Source of the DNA: Prunella strophiata
Taxonomy: Eukaryota; Chordata; Aves; Passeriformes; Prunellidae
Length of the DNA: 64,000 bases
Reading direction: 5' to 3'
NCBI GenBank assembly: GCA_036583965.1
Contig: JAZBQD010000030.1
Location: 112,869,889-112,933,888 of the forward strand
Shown here: piece after piece, positions 1 to 10,293 of the stretch
How positions within the stretch are numbered: the first letter of the stretch is position 1
Layout of the letters: every line of letters begins with the position of its first letter
Position numbers and translations under genes: made by a program
Notes under the pieces: model-generated
What the model saw: the letters and a program-made list of their open reading frames with translations, nothing else
Database searches by the model: none
Told to the model about the DNA's origin: nothing

Positions 1-1053
1 GAGCAGGCTCTAGAAAAGCAACTTCAGCTTGGAGAACAGCTCCTGTTCCAGGAGATTTGGTCCTAGCACAAGAGAAGAGATTTAAAGAACAGTAGTTAGC
101 AGGAAGAAATTAAGAGTTGTGCAAATCTCCCAGGAAAAGAGGCCTCATGCTGCTCTTTCAGCTAGGTTCCCTTTTGTGGGAAAAGCTGAAGGAACAAGAA
201 TGCAGCCACTTTTTAACCTAACATGATATAATAATACATCCACCACACAATTGCATGGGCTCAAATGAGACTTCAGAGAGAAAAAAGAAATTATTCCCAG
301 AAAGCACATTAGGAAATGTAGGAAGGTGTGAAGGAAGGGTGAGGTGAGAAAGGAAATGCAGATAAGGAGATTTTACTCCTTACTTTTAGGAGAAGCTAAA
401 GCAGTGCTGGTTTAAAGTATTACTTTTTTCTCAGAAAGAGAAAAAAATTGAGATCACTGATGATCCACGGCCAGAGAGCACAGATGGGGTGTGGAGCTGG
501 GCTTGCCGCTAATCTAAGACAAAACAATACAGAGAAGAAACTGATAGGACTTGTTGAAGTGCAAATTGTTATCATTTACTTTACCTGAAAATCCACAATC
601 CCATTCTGCTTCGCTCTGACTAGGGGCAAAGTTTGGAATATGGGTAATTTGTCACAGTGCAGACACAGAAGGTGAAGTATTTCACCTTTTCAGCAGGTGG
701 AGTGGTCTGGAAAAGATGATGATGATCATCATGTCTGGAAAGGACTTCTGGGCTCTACTTTCCAGACAGGTTTTCTCAGCAGAGAAGGTTGAAGTAAAGT
801 ATCTGTTGATGTCTGGAGGTGTGCACCTGCCTGTTTGCCTGGCAGCTGTTCCAACCAGGAATGTGGGATCTGTTGGCCAATTTCAGCCGAGCCTGGGAGT
901 GGGGAAGCAACACCAAATCTCCATCAGTGAGGAGGGGAGGTGGGAAGTGCCCAGAGGGGATGGGGATTTGTTCGTGGTGTGAGATCAGCCCTAGTTATGC
1001 GCCAGAGAGCTGCGGGACACAAACCCTGGATACACCCGTGCTTCTTCTCTTTG
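1..1053. other. Unannotated flank upstream of the CpG island
   Basis: No supported exon or recognised repeat. The stretch around 270-370 is purine-rich on the plus strand. Positions 719-732 form a perfect 14-bp palindrome (ATGATGATCATCAT) centred on TGATCA. Short ORFs here have no recognisable domain and no codon-like bias. Confidence 0.5.
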
Positions 1054-1225
1054 CTGTGGCTGCCCCTGATCCCTGGCAGCGCCCAAGGCCAGGCTGGATG
1101 CATCTCCGAGCAAACGGGGCCAGTGGAATGAGTCCCTGCCCACGGCCGGGGGGACGGCACTGATTCATATTTAAGGTCCCTTCCAACCCAGCCCGGCGCG
1201 TCCCGCGATTCCGCGGTTCCTGCGC
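1054..1225 (+). mobile_element. Degraded CR1 LINE 3' end
   Basis: The order of blocks is that of a songbird CR1 3' UTR: 'ctgatccctggcag', 'cccaaggccaggctgg', then 'tttaaggtcccttccaaccc' and a decayed 'gattcc' tail. Several positions have changed to CpG-containing variants, and the copy runs directly into the CpG island. The 5' end is not visible, as is usual for truncated CR1. Confidence 0.75.
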
Positions 1226-1487
1226 GGGGAGGGCTCCGCGGGGGTAGGCGGGACGCTGCCGAGGCAGCCGCATCGCGGCGGGAGGGACAGCGCGGGCCGG
1301 CCGCGCTGCGCGCCCCCGTGCCTCGCCGCGGAGCCGCCGCGCTGCGCTCCAGCGGGGGCGGGCGCACGAGGAGCGGGGCCGCCCCCGCGGAAGGAGCCGC
1401 GCCGCCCCCGCCGCCCGCAGAGGGCGCTGCCGCCGCCCGCGCTGCGCTCCGCGCCCCCGGGACAGCGCAGCCCCCGGGAACAGAGCC

Positions 1488-1886
1488 CCGGCACGGCAAT
1501 CCCGGCACGGCAAACCCGGCACAGAACCCGGGACAGCGCAGCCCCCGGCACGGCAATCCCGGCACGGCAAACCCGGCACAGAGCCCCGGCACAGAACCCG
1601 GGACAGCGCAGCCCCCGGCACGGCCAATCCCGGCACGGCAAACCCGGCACAGAGCCCCGGCACAGAACCCCGGCACGGCAAACCCGGCACAACAATCCCG
1701 GCACGGCAATCCCGGCACAGAACCCGGCACAGAACCCCGGCACAGAACACCGGCACAGAACCCCGGCACAGAACCCCGGCACAGAACCCCGGCACGGCAA
1801 ACCCCGGCACAGAACCCCGGCACAGCAATCCCGGCACGGCAAACCCGGCACGGCAAACCCCGGCACAGCAACCCCGGCACATCCAG
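1488..1886. repeat. GC-rich 13-bp minisatellite in CpG island
   Basis: About thirty imperfect copies of a 13-14 bp unit alternate between ccccggcacagaa and cccggcacggcaa forms. The alternation suggests higher-order duplication of mixed units. The array produces long Pro/Gly/Cys/Ala-rich open frames on both strands, which I do not regard as proteins. Confidence 0.9.
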
Positions 1887-1910
1887 CCCCGCGGCCGCAC
1901 CGCTCGGACC

Positions 1911-2038
1911 CCGCGCAGAACCGCGCAGAGCCCGGACACACCGCGCAGAGCCTCGCAGAGCCGCGCAGAGCCTCGCAGAGCCGCGCAGAGCCTCGCAGAG
2001 CCGCGCAGAGCCGCGCAGAGCCGCGCAGAGCCGCGCAC
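1911..2038. repeat. 10-bp tandem repeat (ccgcgcagag / cctcgcagag)
   Basis: About thirteen 10-bp units alternate between ccgcgcagag and cctcgcagag, then become homogeneous ccgcgcagag at the right end. The unit recurs once inside the proposed first exon (near 2213), so the array may have grown from promoter or 5' UTR sequence. Confidence 0.9.
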
Positions 2039-2139
2039 GCCGCGCTCGCCCCGCGGAAGCCCCGGCGGGCCGGGGGTGCGCGGCTGGCGGGAGGTGGGCG
2101 AGCGGGCGTGGGGAATGGAGAACGCCCGACAGCATCCTC

Positions 2140-2279
2140 AGGGGCCGTGTGACTGCGAGCGGCGCTCAGAGCGCGCACGGAGCCGCAGCCCGAGCCCCGC
2201 AGCCGGAGCAGCGCCGCGCAGAGCCGCCCTGCCCCGTCCCGTCCCGCGGGGAGCCGGCATGGAGTGACAGCAGCGCCAG
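2140..2279 (+). other. Candidate non-coding first exon ending at a splice donor
   Basis: The exon end is placed at 2279 because CAG|GTAAGC matches the vertebrate donor consensus and lies inside the CpG island. The transcription start cannot be fixed, so the left border is arbitrary. Just before the donor, an ATG in a good initiation context (gccggcATGg, 2259-2261) is followed after one codon by TGA (2265-2267). The exon therefore looks like 5' UTR rather than coding sequence. A 63-codon open frame from 2076 ends at the same stop but is arginine/proline-rich and unlike known domains. The downstream exons are not in this window or were not recognisable, so no gene symbol is given. Confidence 0.4.
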
Positions 2280-2450
2280 GTAAGCGGGGCTGCCCTGCCC
2301 GAGGGGCGCCGCGCAGGTGATGCTCGGGGCTCCCGCGGGGTCGCTGCCTGTGCCCTCACGGCTCGCTGCCGCCGCGTTTCTCCATCTCCCCAAAAAACGC
2401 CTTCCCCCGAGCCCCCGGGCAGCCACGGCGAGGGATTCGGGGCGCGTCAC

Positions 2451-2458
2451 TTATGTAA
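2451..2458. promoter_or_regulatory. D-box-like TTATGTAA motif
   Basis: The perfect 8-bp palindrome-like core TTATGTAA stands out in otherwise G+C-rich DNA about 170 bp downstream of the proposed donor. It matches the known binding core of PAR-bZIP factors (DBP, HLF, TEF) and NFIL3. Function is inferred only. Confidence 0.3.
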
Positions 2459-3560
2459 CCCGGGGGCGAGCGGCGCTTCCCAGCTGGGCGAGGGGCGCAG
2501 CGGCGGCGAAACGCGGCCAGGGGGGCTCCGCGGGGCGGCCCTGAGGTCCCCGCTTGCCCTGCCGCCGTGCCATCCCCACGCCCTCGGGCAAAAGTGCCAA
2601 CGCCGCGACGGGCCCGGGGCTGCTCCGGCCTCTCCGGGCTCGGCACCGGGCACCGCGGGCACCGGGAGCGCTTCCCCGAGCTGGGAGAACTTGAGAGCGG
2701 GGAGGAGGCGAGGAGAGGGGGGGATGATGCTGCTTTGGCTGCTCCCGTCTCACTTCTCGGCCGGGAGGATGCGCTGGGGGAGCTGGGCTGGCTGGGGACA
2801 GCTGGGGCGAGGCTGAGGGGAGCCGGGGCAGCGCTGGAGGCAGCCGGAGAGGAGCCGGAGCCGGAGCCGGGAGGGGACAGCCTCCCCCGGGGGACACGGG
2901 TGGCGGAGGGGACGGGGGTGCTCGCGGAGGGGTGCCCGTCTCCTCTTGTTGGGAGGGAGAGCGAGCTCGGCATCACCATGGCGACCTGAGGGAGGAAAGA
3001 GCTAAATAAATAAATAAGTGAGGGATAACTCCCCCCTTCTTCCACTCTCGCCGTCCCTTCCAGGCCAGGTCCGGTGCTAAAGGTGGGCAGGGAGGCACCG
3101 CGGACAAAACTTTCCTCTGGTGCTAAAAGCGGGCGGCGAAGGGCCGGGGGAGCGCAGTTTGGTGGCGAAGGCACCGCGGTTTGGGGCAGCCGGGGACTCC
3201 GGATGGCCGTGGCCGGAGCATCCCCGGGAAGCTGCCTCGGGGCTTGCTCCTCATGGCTGTTTAGGATGCTGAGGATGCCTCCGTGTTCCCCTGCGCTCCT
3301 CCAGCTCTCCGGCATCCCCAAGCTCTGCCTGCGGCTGCCGGGGCGGTCCGGCCCCGCTCCAGCACCGCGGACAGCGGCGGCGGAGCGGCCGGGGGAGCGC
3401 GGGGGGATGCGCGGCTTTGGGGCTTTGAAACGGGAATTCTGCGCTGGGAATACCGGGAGAAGCCCCCACCGGTGTCCCCGCTGCTGGAATCCCCCCCGAG
3501 CCGCTCCCCGCTGGGCGCCAGGAGCCAGAGGAAGACTCACGCAGGGCCACCAAACTTTCC

Positions 3561-4469
3561 CGAGCCGAACGAATGCAGGAGCTGGGAGCAAAGATATTTA
3601 AAAATGTCAGATTTTCCACCAGCTCGCTCGAGGTTGTGTTTTAGGGCTGTTTTGCGGCGGTTCTCTGTAAGGTGTTAGAGGTAACTGCATCCCCCAGCAG
3701 GACCGTTCACACACACAGAAATGGTGAGAAATGCCTGCCCTCGGCTGCTTTGCCTGCAGGAAACTCGTGGAGAAACAGCGCTTGGAGGGAATTGCACTCT
3801 TAGCTCGGGGAGCTGTCCCACTGCTGATTGGGGTTTGTGCTGCTCAGTCGTGGTCTGCTCATTGCAAAAACCCCTCCTGACAGAGCCCTCTTCTGCTCAG
3901 ACAGCTGGTGACCAGTCTGGATAAATAGAAAAAGCAAGGGGGAAGAAAGTGTTGGGTTAGTGATAATGCAGCAACAGCCAGGATACATTTTTTGCTCGGA
4001 TGGGTTGTAAATCATTGGCTCAGCTCACCTATACCTATCTCATTCTAGCAGCTACATATGCAGTTATTACCTCAGACTAGGAAAAAATTAGTCTAGGAAA
4101 GCAAACAGCATAATTAATACTGTTCACTGGGGGAGATAGAGATGGATTAGTCACTTTTGGGCTGTTCACTGTGTCAGGATGTTCGTTTTTCATTAAGGAA
4201 ACAAAATTTATTTGCTCTTGCCTCGGTGCTGATAGGCAGTAAACTATAGGTACATGGAGAGTTATTGGTTTGGAATCCAGATCCCTGGCCTCTCTGGGTT
4301 GTGCTTTAACTATCAGCAGTCTATCAAATCACACCAGGACTGGTTTCCTGCTCTGCCTGCCTTCCTTCTTGCTTATAAATTCTCTGTTTCAAAGAATTCT
4401 GGAAGGAGACAAACACATGGCTGAGTCCTAGTCAATTACGAGAGTTAATTGGGATTTTTGTTTATTCCT
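3561..4469. other. Non-coding stretch downstream of the CpG island
   Basis: Composition falls back to AT-rich here. I see no repeat family member and no supported exon. Short open frames have no recognisable motifs. This is likely the start of the first intron if the donor at 2280 is real. Confidence 0.5.
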
Positions 4470-4566
4470 GTGATGCCCAGGGTGGGCATTCCTGGGTGGG
4501 GCTCTAGTGGAAGGTGTCCCTGATGATCCTTGAGGTCCCTTTGAGCCCAAATCATCCTGTGACTCC
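4470..4566 (+). mobile_element. Short CR1 LINE 3' fragment
   Basis: 'agtggaaggtgtccctg', then 'gatccttgaggtccctt' and 'ccaaatcatcctgtgac' reproduce the last ~90 bp of the CR1 3' end with several substitutions and a deletion of the 'ccatggcagg' block. Confidence 0.75.
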
Positions 4567-6557
4567 CTGCAGGGACTCCTTGCTGAGAATAACAAATCCT
4601 TTCTCATGTCAATGCACATTTTGCCCTAACTCTGCTTCTGGAGTGAACTAATACTCATTAAGCCTTTATGGAAATGGAGACCTGGATATTTTAATGCTGG
4701 GCCTCCCATTTCCAAGCCTGTCTCCCAGGGAATATGGGAACAAAGGCCTGAACTGTAAGTACAAGCTGGGGAACTCATTACTTTCCTGTGGGGAAATGAG
4801 AAGTAACAGGAGCCAACTCTTCTTCAGGGCAGTTACCAGAGCATTTGCAATACTTGAAGTTATTGATTTCCTTACATAAGGCAGGGCTCCTGCAGCGTCA
4901 CAACAATGCTATCAGATCATTACCAAATGATTTTGCCTCATAAGCAAATAAGGAAAGAATTAATTATAGCAACACCGACCCAAAGCCCCACAGCCACAGC
5001 CCCAATTAGTAAAAGGCTCAGCTCTTTGTGGGATTTCTGCCAGTGCATTTGCACCACACTCAGTTTGAGCTTCCCAAGATACACAATTTCACTGCAGAAA
5101 AGGCTTGTTTTTCACAAGCATGTGTTTGGAGCCTTGTTTTGTAGTCATTTCGTTGAAACGTGGCACTTTGGAAGGAAAATAAGATCCCTCCTTCAAGCTA
5201 TGTAAGAGAAACAGAATTTCATTTGCATTTTCATAAAATCCCCATCACAAGGGACATATTCAAATATGTCACAATAGGTTTAGGTATAAGCTTTATGTTC
5301 TTTCTCTCACCTCTCAGAAACTCTGGACACTGTTGGTGTAGGATTTTTGTGTTTGTCATGATCTTCTCATGGTGTTTTTACATATAAAAACAGTTTTATT
5401 CAGGATTTGTCTATATCCTTGCAGAAAAATAAGAAGTAAAATAACTCATATTAACATTCTCCCAAATTTATGTCTTAAGCAGCAGTGTTTGATGCATTGT
5501 AAAGATCCCATTTTTGTTGTAAAATTTCTTTGATTTTCATTGTTGTTAAAAGCTTTGCACCTCTGTTCAGTGCTTCCATCACCTTCTTGCTCCAGGATGG
5601 GACAATGAAGCCCTGGCAGTTTTCAAAAATCTATAAGGTTTAGGTTAATGTTTTACATTTATGTGAATGTACAATTTTTGCTGGTGGAGGCAGTTTGATA
5701 GTAGAAAACAATATTCCCAATATGTTAAGCATTAATATTTATGTATTGACTGTGCAGAATGTGATGTTTCTGAACAAACCCCAAATTTATCAAACAGCAA
5801 ACCCAAGGGAAAAGTTTTAATCTCATTCCCACTTGACCTTCTGGAGGATTTTTTTTTTTTTTTTTGGCTTTCAGTTGCTTGGCTTTTGGAGGTTTTCTCC
5901 AGATGTTTTGCTAGAATGCTGCTGATGTTGAAAATACAATTTTTATGTTTTATTAATAGCTGGAATAGAAGTATTGAACAATTGGAGGTTATTGAATCCA
6001 GTTTTTCCACACAGCACTGCAGTTTTCAATGATGCCCAAGGACTCCTGACTGTGTTGTGGGGTCTCTGCCAAAAGGACATCCCAAACCAGCCCATCCCAA
6101 CCCCACACTCTGCAGGACATCAATGGGATCAGTCCTGTCCCTGCAGGTTCTGGAGGAGAAAAACCTCTGTGATCAAAATTCTTGTGAAGAGACTGGAATT
6201 TTCCTGTCCTTAGCATGGCAGGTATGGATCCTGCCCGTAAGGAGCTCACTAGAGCACCTTTAACTCCTCCTTGAACTCATCATCCTCCTCCTCATTTAAC
6301 TCCTCACCCATGGTCTGCCTTGCAGAATGTCCCCCAGGGCCAGGGGAGCTTGGCAGCTGAGGAAACACACCTTGCTTCCATTTGGAAAGCTCATTAAAGT
6401 GGATTTTTTGCAGTCTATTCACAAGCTCCTACATATGGCCAGCAGAACATCCTGTCCTCAGACACAGGACAAAAAAACAAAGCGGGGAGATTTTCAAGTT
6501 CTTCAAAAATAGGCAATTTCTACCCTCAGAGTCTCACAATGCCCAGTAAAATTGAAG
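4567..6557. other. AT-rich non-coding stretch
   Basis: No gene or clear repeat is seen apart from a 17-bp T run near 5850-5866. Open frames of 60-99 codons on both strands lack recognisable domains and have no splice-site framing. Confidence 0.5.
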
Positions 6558-6765
6558 AATTATAGATTAAAAGAATGGTTTGGATTGGAAAGGACCTTAA
6601 AAATCATCTTGTTCCAGCCCCCTGCCATAGGCAGGGAACCTTCCCCTAGAGCTCCATCCAGCCTGGCCTTGAACACATTGAAAATCTTCATCAGTGCAAG
6701 GGCTCTCCACAGCCCTGACTGCTGAAACCCAAATTTATGCCAGAGGCTGCACAAGAAGCTTTAAC
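6558..6765 (-). mobile_element. CR1 LINE 3' end
   Basis: Read on the plus strand, the element starts with 'aatggtttggattggaaagg' and runs through 'accttaaaaatcatcttg', 'ccagccccctgccat' and 'atccagcctggccttgaaca'. This is the reverse complement of the CR1 3' UTR. It is moderately diverged and 5'-truncated near 6765. Confidence 0.85.
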
Positions 6766-7344
6766 ATAAGTGCCAAGGGCTGGTCAGAGAAGTTTTTTTT
6801 TCTGGAGTATTACTCAAGAGAGCTTTGAATTAAAAAATAGCCACAAGGCAAAAGCCCATTCTGCTGCTATTTTCCAGTTACAACCTCAGGTTAGACATTA
6901 ATGGTAGCTGTAAGTCTATATCCACAATATCCACCAATCTTCAGCTGGAAATTATTTACTTCCAAGAAGTATTTACTTTCTTTTCTCACTCTGGTGGGAA
7001 AATAACAGAGTCTATCCAAGGGCAGAGCCTGCCTTGCAGTCAGAAAACCCTTAACATTTGCACACACAGCTTGCAATCCACAGGAGTAAATTATGATTCC
7101 ACAGAGATTTAAGGGGTTTTTTTTAAAGCATCTGCATTAATAACTCTGTGTGTGAGTGCAGACAGTGAAGGCTCAAATACTTAAACCAGGGAGCCTCTTA
7201 TTAATCCTGACTGCCAGTGACCTCCCCACCCTTTCTGGCCATGTCCACAGTGAGGGAGCTCAGCTTCAGACTCTGACACCTCTGTGGACACCCACACCCT
7301 CAGAAAAACCTCTCGGCCCCAGGAAGCCTCTGACTCATCCTAAA
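6766..7344. other. Unannotated spacer
   Basis: AT-rich DNA with short T runs. No gene or repeat family is recognised. Confidence 0.5.
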
Positions 7345-7508
7345 ACTGAGGAACAGGGTGCCCAGAGAAGCTCTGGAGCCCCTGGATCCCTGGCAGTGCC
7401 CAAGGCCAGGCTTGGACACTGGGGCTTGGGGCAGTCTGGCACAGTGGAAGGTGTCCCTGCCATGGCACTGGGTGATTTTAAGGTCCCATCCAACCCAAAT
7501 CATTCTGG
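7345..7508 (+). mobile_element. CR1 LINE 3' end abutting an LTR
   Basis: 'cctggatccctggcagtgcc', 'caaggccagg', 'acagtggaaggtgtccctgc' and 'catccaacccaaatcattct' give a plus-strand CR1 3' end. It stops exactly where the LTR at 7509 begins, so the LTR probably inserted into the terminal repeat of this CR1. Confidence 0.9.
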
Positions 7509-7964
7509 TGATTCCTTGTGCAGGCTGCCCTAGAGCAGAGGCTGGGCAGAGCTAAAGAATAAAGCAGGGATTTATTCAGAGGATCTCCTCCATGGATGCA
7601 CCTTGGGCAGCAGCAGAGCCCAGCCAGGGCTGCACCCAAGATGAACCAAAATGGCCCCAAAATGCACGAGCGCTCCCGGGGTCTCTCCCTTGGATCAGCT
7701 CTGCTCCATTTGCACCTTGGAGTTCATTGTCCCATTCCAGCTTTAGGTTCTCCAGTCCCACCCTGCTTGTTTTTCTCTCTTCAGCCCACGGGGTTTGTGC
7801 TCTTGGGGCTGAGATTTGGATCATTTGTCCTTGGTGCCCAGCTGGAGCAGGAATTGTTTTGTCTCCCTGCTCTGTGCACAGAGCTCACCATGCCCTGATG
7901 TGAAGCTCAGCCCCACACACTAAAGCAGCACAGAATCTGAAAAATAGAAAAGCTCAAGACATCA
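7509..7964 (-). mobile_element. Solo LTR of an endogenous retrovirus, copy 1
   Basis: First of three near-identical ~460-bp copies in the window (others at 30978 and 37237). On the plus strand it starts tgattcc and ends catca. Intact copies have tgatgcc...ggcatca, giving the inverted termini typical of LTRs. No gag, pol or env sequence is attached, so it is a solo LTR. Orientation is assigned as minus from resemblance to avian LTRs that end ...aataaatccctgctttattc...catca, but a palindrome at 7557-7577 puts AATAAA on both strands, so this is not certain. No target-site duplication is visible. Confidence 0.75.
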
Positions 7965-8491
7965 TGCCCTGAGGTATCAGGTATATTTTATGAGTTTGGG
8001 GTGCTGGCACAAATGTAAATGTGAACTTTTCCATTTGGGTTTGAGGTCTGATCCTCATGTGCCCCATGGCTAACGGAGGTTAGAGACAATTTGGGTGGGG
8101 AGAGGTTCTTCAACACACCCTTGGATACAGTTCCACAACCCATCACAGGCCTGCAGAAACTCCTTCAGTCTTGACTTAATTTCATTCCATACCCTTTGAC
8201 CTATGTTGGGTCTTTAAATTCAGCTGTGCCTTCAGGAAGAGCAGTCCCAGGTCTGAGTTCTGCTGCCCCAGCAGGGATGGCATTTCAGAAGCAAACAAAC
8301 ACTGGAGATCAGAGGTTTGTACAGCTGGTCTGGATTATCCCATATTCCCCTCCTCTGTACAGACTGTTGGAGGCTGAGCTGAGGAAGGCAACATGCACAG
8401 GATTTTTTTGGGGGGATCTCTGGAGCAGAACACTGGGGCTTGTTTCTTGTTTCCTGATGCCAGCCAAGTGCTGGCATTTGTGCTGATTTCT

Positions 8492-8538
<47 letters not shown>

Positions 8539-9224
8539 CAACCAGAAACAGAAACAAAAAAAAAAAAAACCCCAAAACACTTCTGGACAAGAAAACAATG
8601 ATGTGCAGATTGAAAGGGTGAAAGCAGGAGGCTGAGGGAACGATTGGCATGATGAGAGCCTGCACGAGAGCATCGTTAATTCAATGCTCTAATCAACTGT
8701 GTTCTGCAGTGCTTTATCACAACCATCCCTGCTTCAGCCTCTCCAGCTCAGAGCACTTTGCAGCATTGCAGGAAATCCTCTGCTTTTTGCTTCCCATTTA
8801 AAAAAATAATCTCATTGTGTCTTGTCAATACAGACAACTTTGTCAATGAAAGCAGAGGAGAAATTATCATGTAATTTTGTATTTATCATAATCAAGAGCA
8901 GGGGTTCATTAGAACAATGAGCAATTGTCAAATTATTTCTCAGAGTAGTTATTTGAAGAATGAGAAAAGGGTATTTCCTACCTTCCTGCTTTTTCTCCCA
9001 CCATCTCCTGCAGACACACAGAGCCTGCAGTTTCTATCAGCCTGCCAGATCAATTTCCCATTCCTGAAAAGAAGCATTTCTGTTAAATGATTGTAATTAA
9101 GAAGCTCCTTACAGCTCAATAGCTGTCTGGACACGCAGAGGTAATTCCCCATCGATTTCCATGGGGCTGGGTTCCCACAGGAACATCTTCAAAAGGCACT
9201 GCAGCTTCCCTGGGCTTCTTAGAG
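7965..9224. other. Non-coding stretch with a long A run
   Basis: Contains the 45-bp A run at 8493-8537 and a second shorter A run near 8560-8572. No gene is recognised. Lys-rich or Phe-rich open frames here are translations of the A tract. Confidence 0.5.
8493..8537. repeat. Poly(A) tract, 45 bp
   Basis: Uninterrupted A run on the plus strand. CR1 elements do not end in poly(A), so this is not a CR1 tail. I find no spliced-mRNA-like sequence upstream to support a processed pseudogene. Confidence 0.95.
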
Positions 9225-9557
9225 AATCTCAGAGTGGAATCATGGAATCATTAAGGTTGGAAAAGACCTCAAAAATCATTGTGTCCAAGCTGTGACTGGT
9301 CTGCACCTTGTCACCCTGCCCAGAGCTCTGAGTGCCACCTCCAGGCCTTCCTCAGACACCTGCAGGGATGGGCACTCCAAACCTCCCTGGGCAGCTCTTC
9401 CCAAGGCCTGAGCACCCCTTCCACGGGGAAATTCCTCCTGGTGTGCAACCTGAGCCTCCCCTGGCACAGCTTGAAGCCATTTCCCCTTTTTCTGTCCCTG
9501 TTCCCTGGGAGAACTTCCCCCTCCTGTCAGGGAGCTGTGCAGAGCAATGAGGTCTTA
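9225..9557 (-). mobile_element. CR1 LINE 3' end
   Basis: Plus-strand reading starts 'aatcatggaatcattaaggt' followed by 'tggaaaagacctc' and 'atcattgtgtccaag', then 'cctgcagggatgggcactcc' and 'ctccctgggcagctc', ending near 'gagctgtgcagagcaatgag'. This is the reverse complement of the CR1 subfamily that ends 'gaggtcttttccaacctta'. It is truncated on the right. Confidence 0.9.
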
Positions 9558-10080
9558 GAGCATCAATGAGCTGTACATCTCCAAAGGGAAACTCCAAAAA
9601 GCAATTTTATTCCATCAGAGACCTCAGGAGGCTTCTAGAGATGCCAAAGTTTGGTGCCTCAGGTTCCATGGGATGCCTCTCTGGTAATTAAATCAAGGTG
9701 GCCATCTGCAGGTGCAGAAGGTGTGGGAGATGAGTCCCTGTCCTCAGAGCTCCCTCACAGAACTGTGCCCACTAAAATCCCTTGTGCTGTCCTGCTTCAC
9801 TCTCCTCCTGTCTGGCTTATAAAAACACCAAGTTTATGTAGAAGTCAGGCTTATTTTTATCTCACATTGCTCCTGACACTCTCCAGCTGCAGCCTGAAGT
9901 GCCTCAGTGCCCCCTCAGTGGCCTTGGACTCTCAGAGCTGGAACCAGCAGCAGGGGCAGGAGGACACAGGTGGGCAGGGAAATGGAAGGAGTCATTTTTA
10001 ACTAATTAAAACCAGAGGCTGTTTAATTATCTCAGGGTTGCCATCAACTGCAGCAGGCTGTGGATCAGTGTCAGTGAAGA
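9558..10080. other. Unannotated spacer
   Basis: No gene or repeat recognised. A 116-codon open frame (9651-10001) has no recognisable domain. Confidence 0.45.
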
Positions 10081-10293
10081 GAGGGAAGGGAAGGGAAGGG
10101 AAGGGAAGGGAAGGGAAGGGAAGGGAAGGGAAGGGAAGGGAAGGGAAGGGAAGGGAAGGGAAGGGAAGGGAAGGGAAGGGAAGGGAAAGGAAAGGAAAGG
10201 AAAGGAAAGGAAGGAAAGGAAAGGAAAGGAAAGGAAAGGAAAGGAAAGGAAAGGAAAGGAAAGGAAAGGAAAGGAAAGGAGAAAGAAAAAAGG
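10081..10293. repeat. GGGAA then GGAAA pentanucleotide array
   Basis: About 21 perfect GGGAA units (to ~10186) switch abruptly to GGAAA units that continue to ~10281, with one short unit, ending in an AGAAA-rich border. The plus strand is pure purine. The GGGAA half has more than four GGG runs separated by AA and so fits the G-quadruplex consensus. Confidence 0.95.

Larger units (their letters stand above)
1180..3560. promoter_or_regulatory. CpG island, probable gene promoter
   Basis: This 2.4-kb stretch is very G+C rich and dense in CpG dinucleotides, while the rest of the window is AT-rich and CpG-poor. It contains GC-box-like runs (ccccgcccc and gggcgg types), two GC-rich minisatellites and a splice-donor consensus at 2279/2280. 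CpG islands of this kind in birds normally mark promoters and first exons. The donor implies plus-strand transcription. Divergent transcription on the minus strand cannot be excluded. No TATA box was found at a fixed distance from the proposed exon, which is normal for such promoters. Confidence 0.8.

Noticed and set aside
1488..2038. CRISPR-like repeat array
   Set aside because: Units are contiguous with no unique spacers, and the DNA is from a vertebrate.
924..2283. Long open frames of 320-400 codons in the CpG island
   Set aside because: They are made of the 13-bp and 10-bp minisatellite units, overlap on both strands and resemble no protein. High G+C content lowers stop frequency.
8193..8537. 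Processed pseudogene ending in the 45-bp A run
   Set aside because: No recognisable coding sequence precedes the A run, no upstream AATAAA at the proper distance, and no flanking direct repeats were found.
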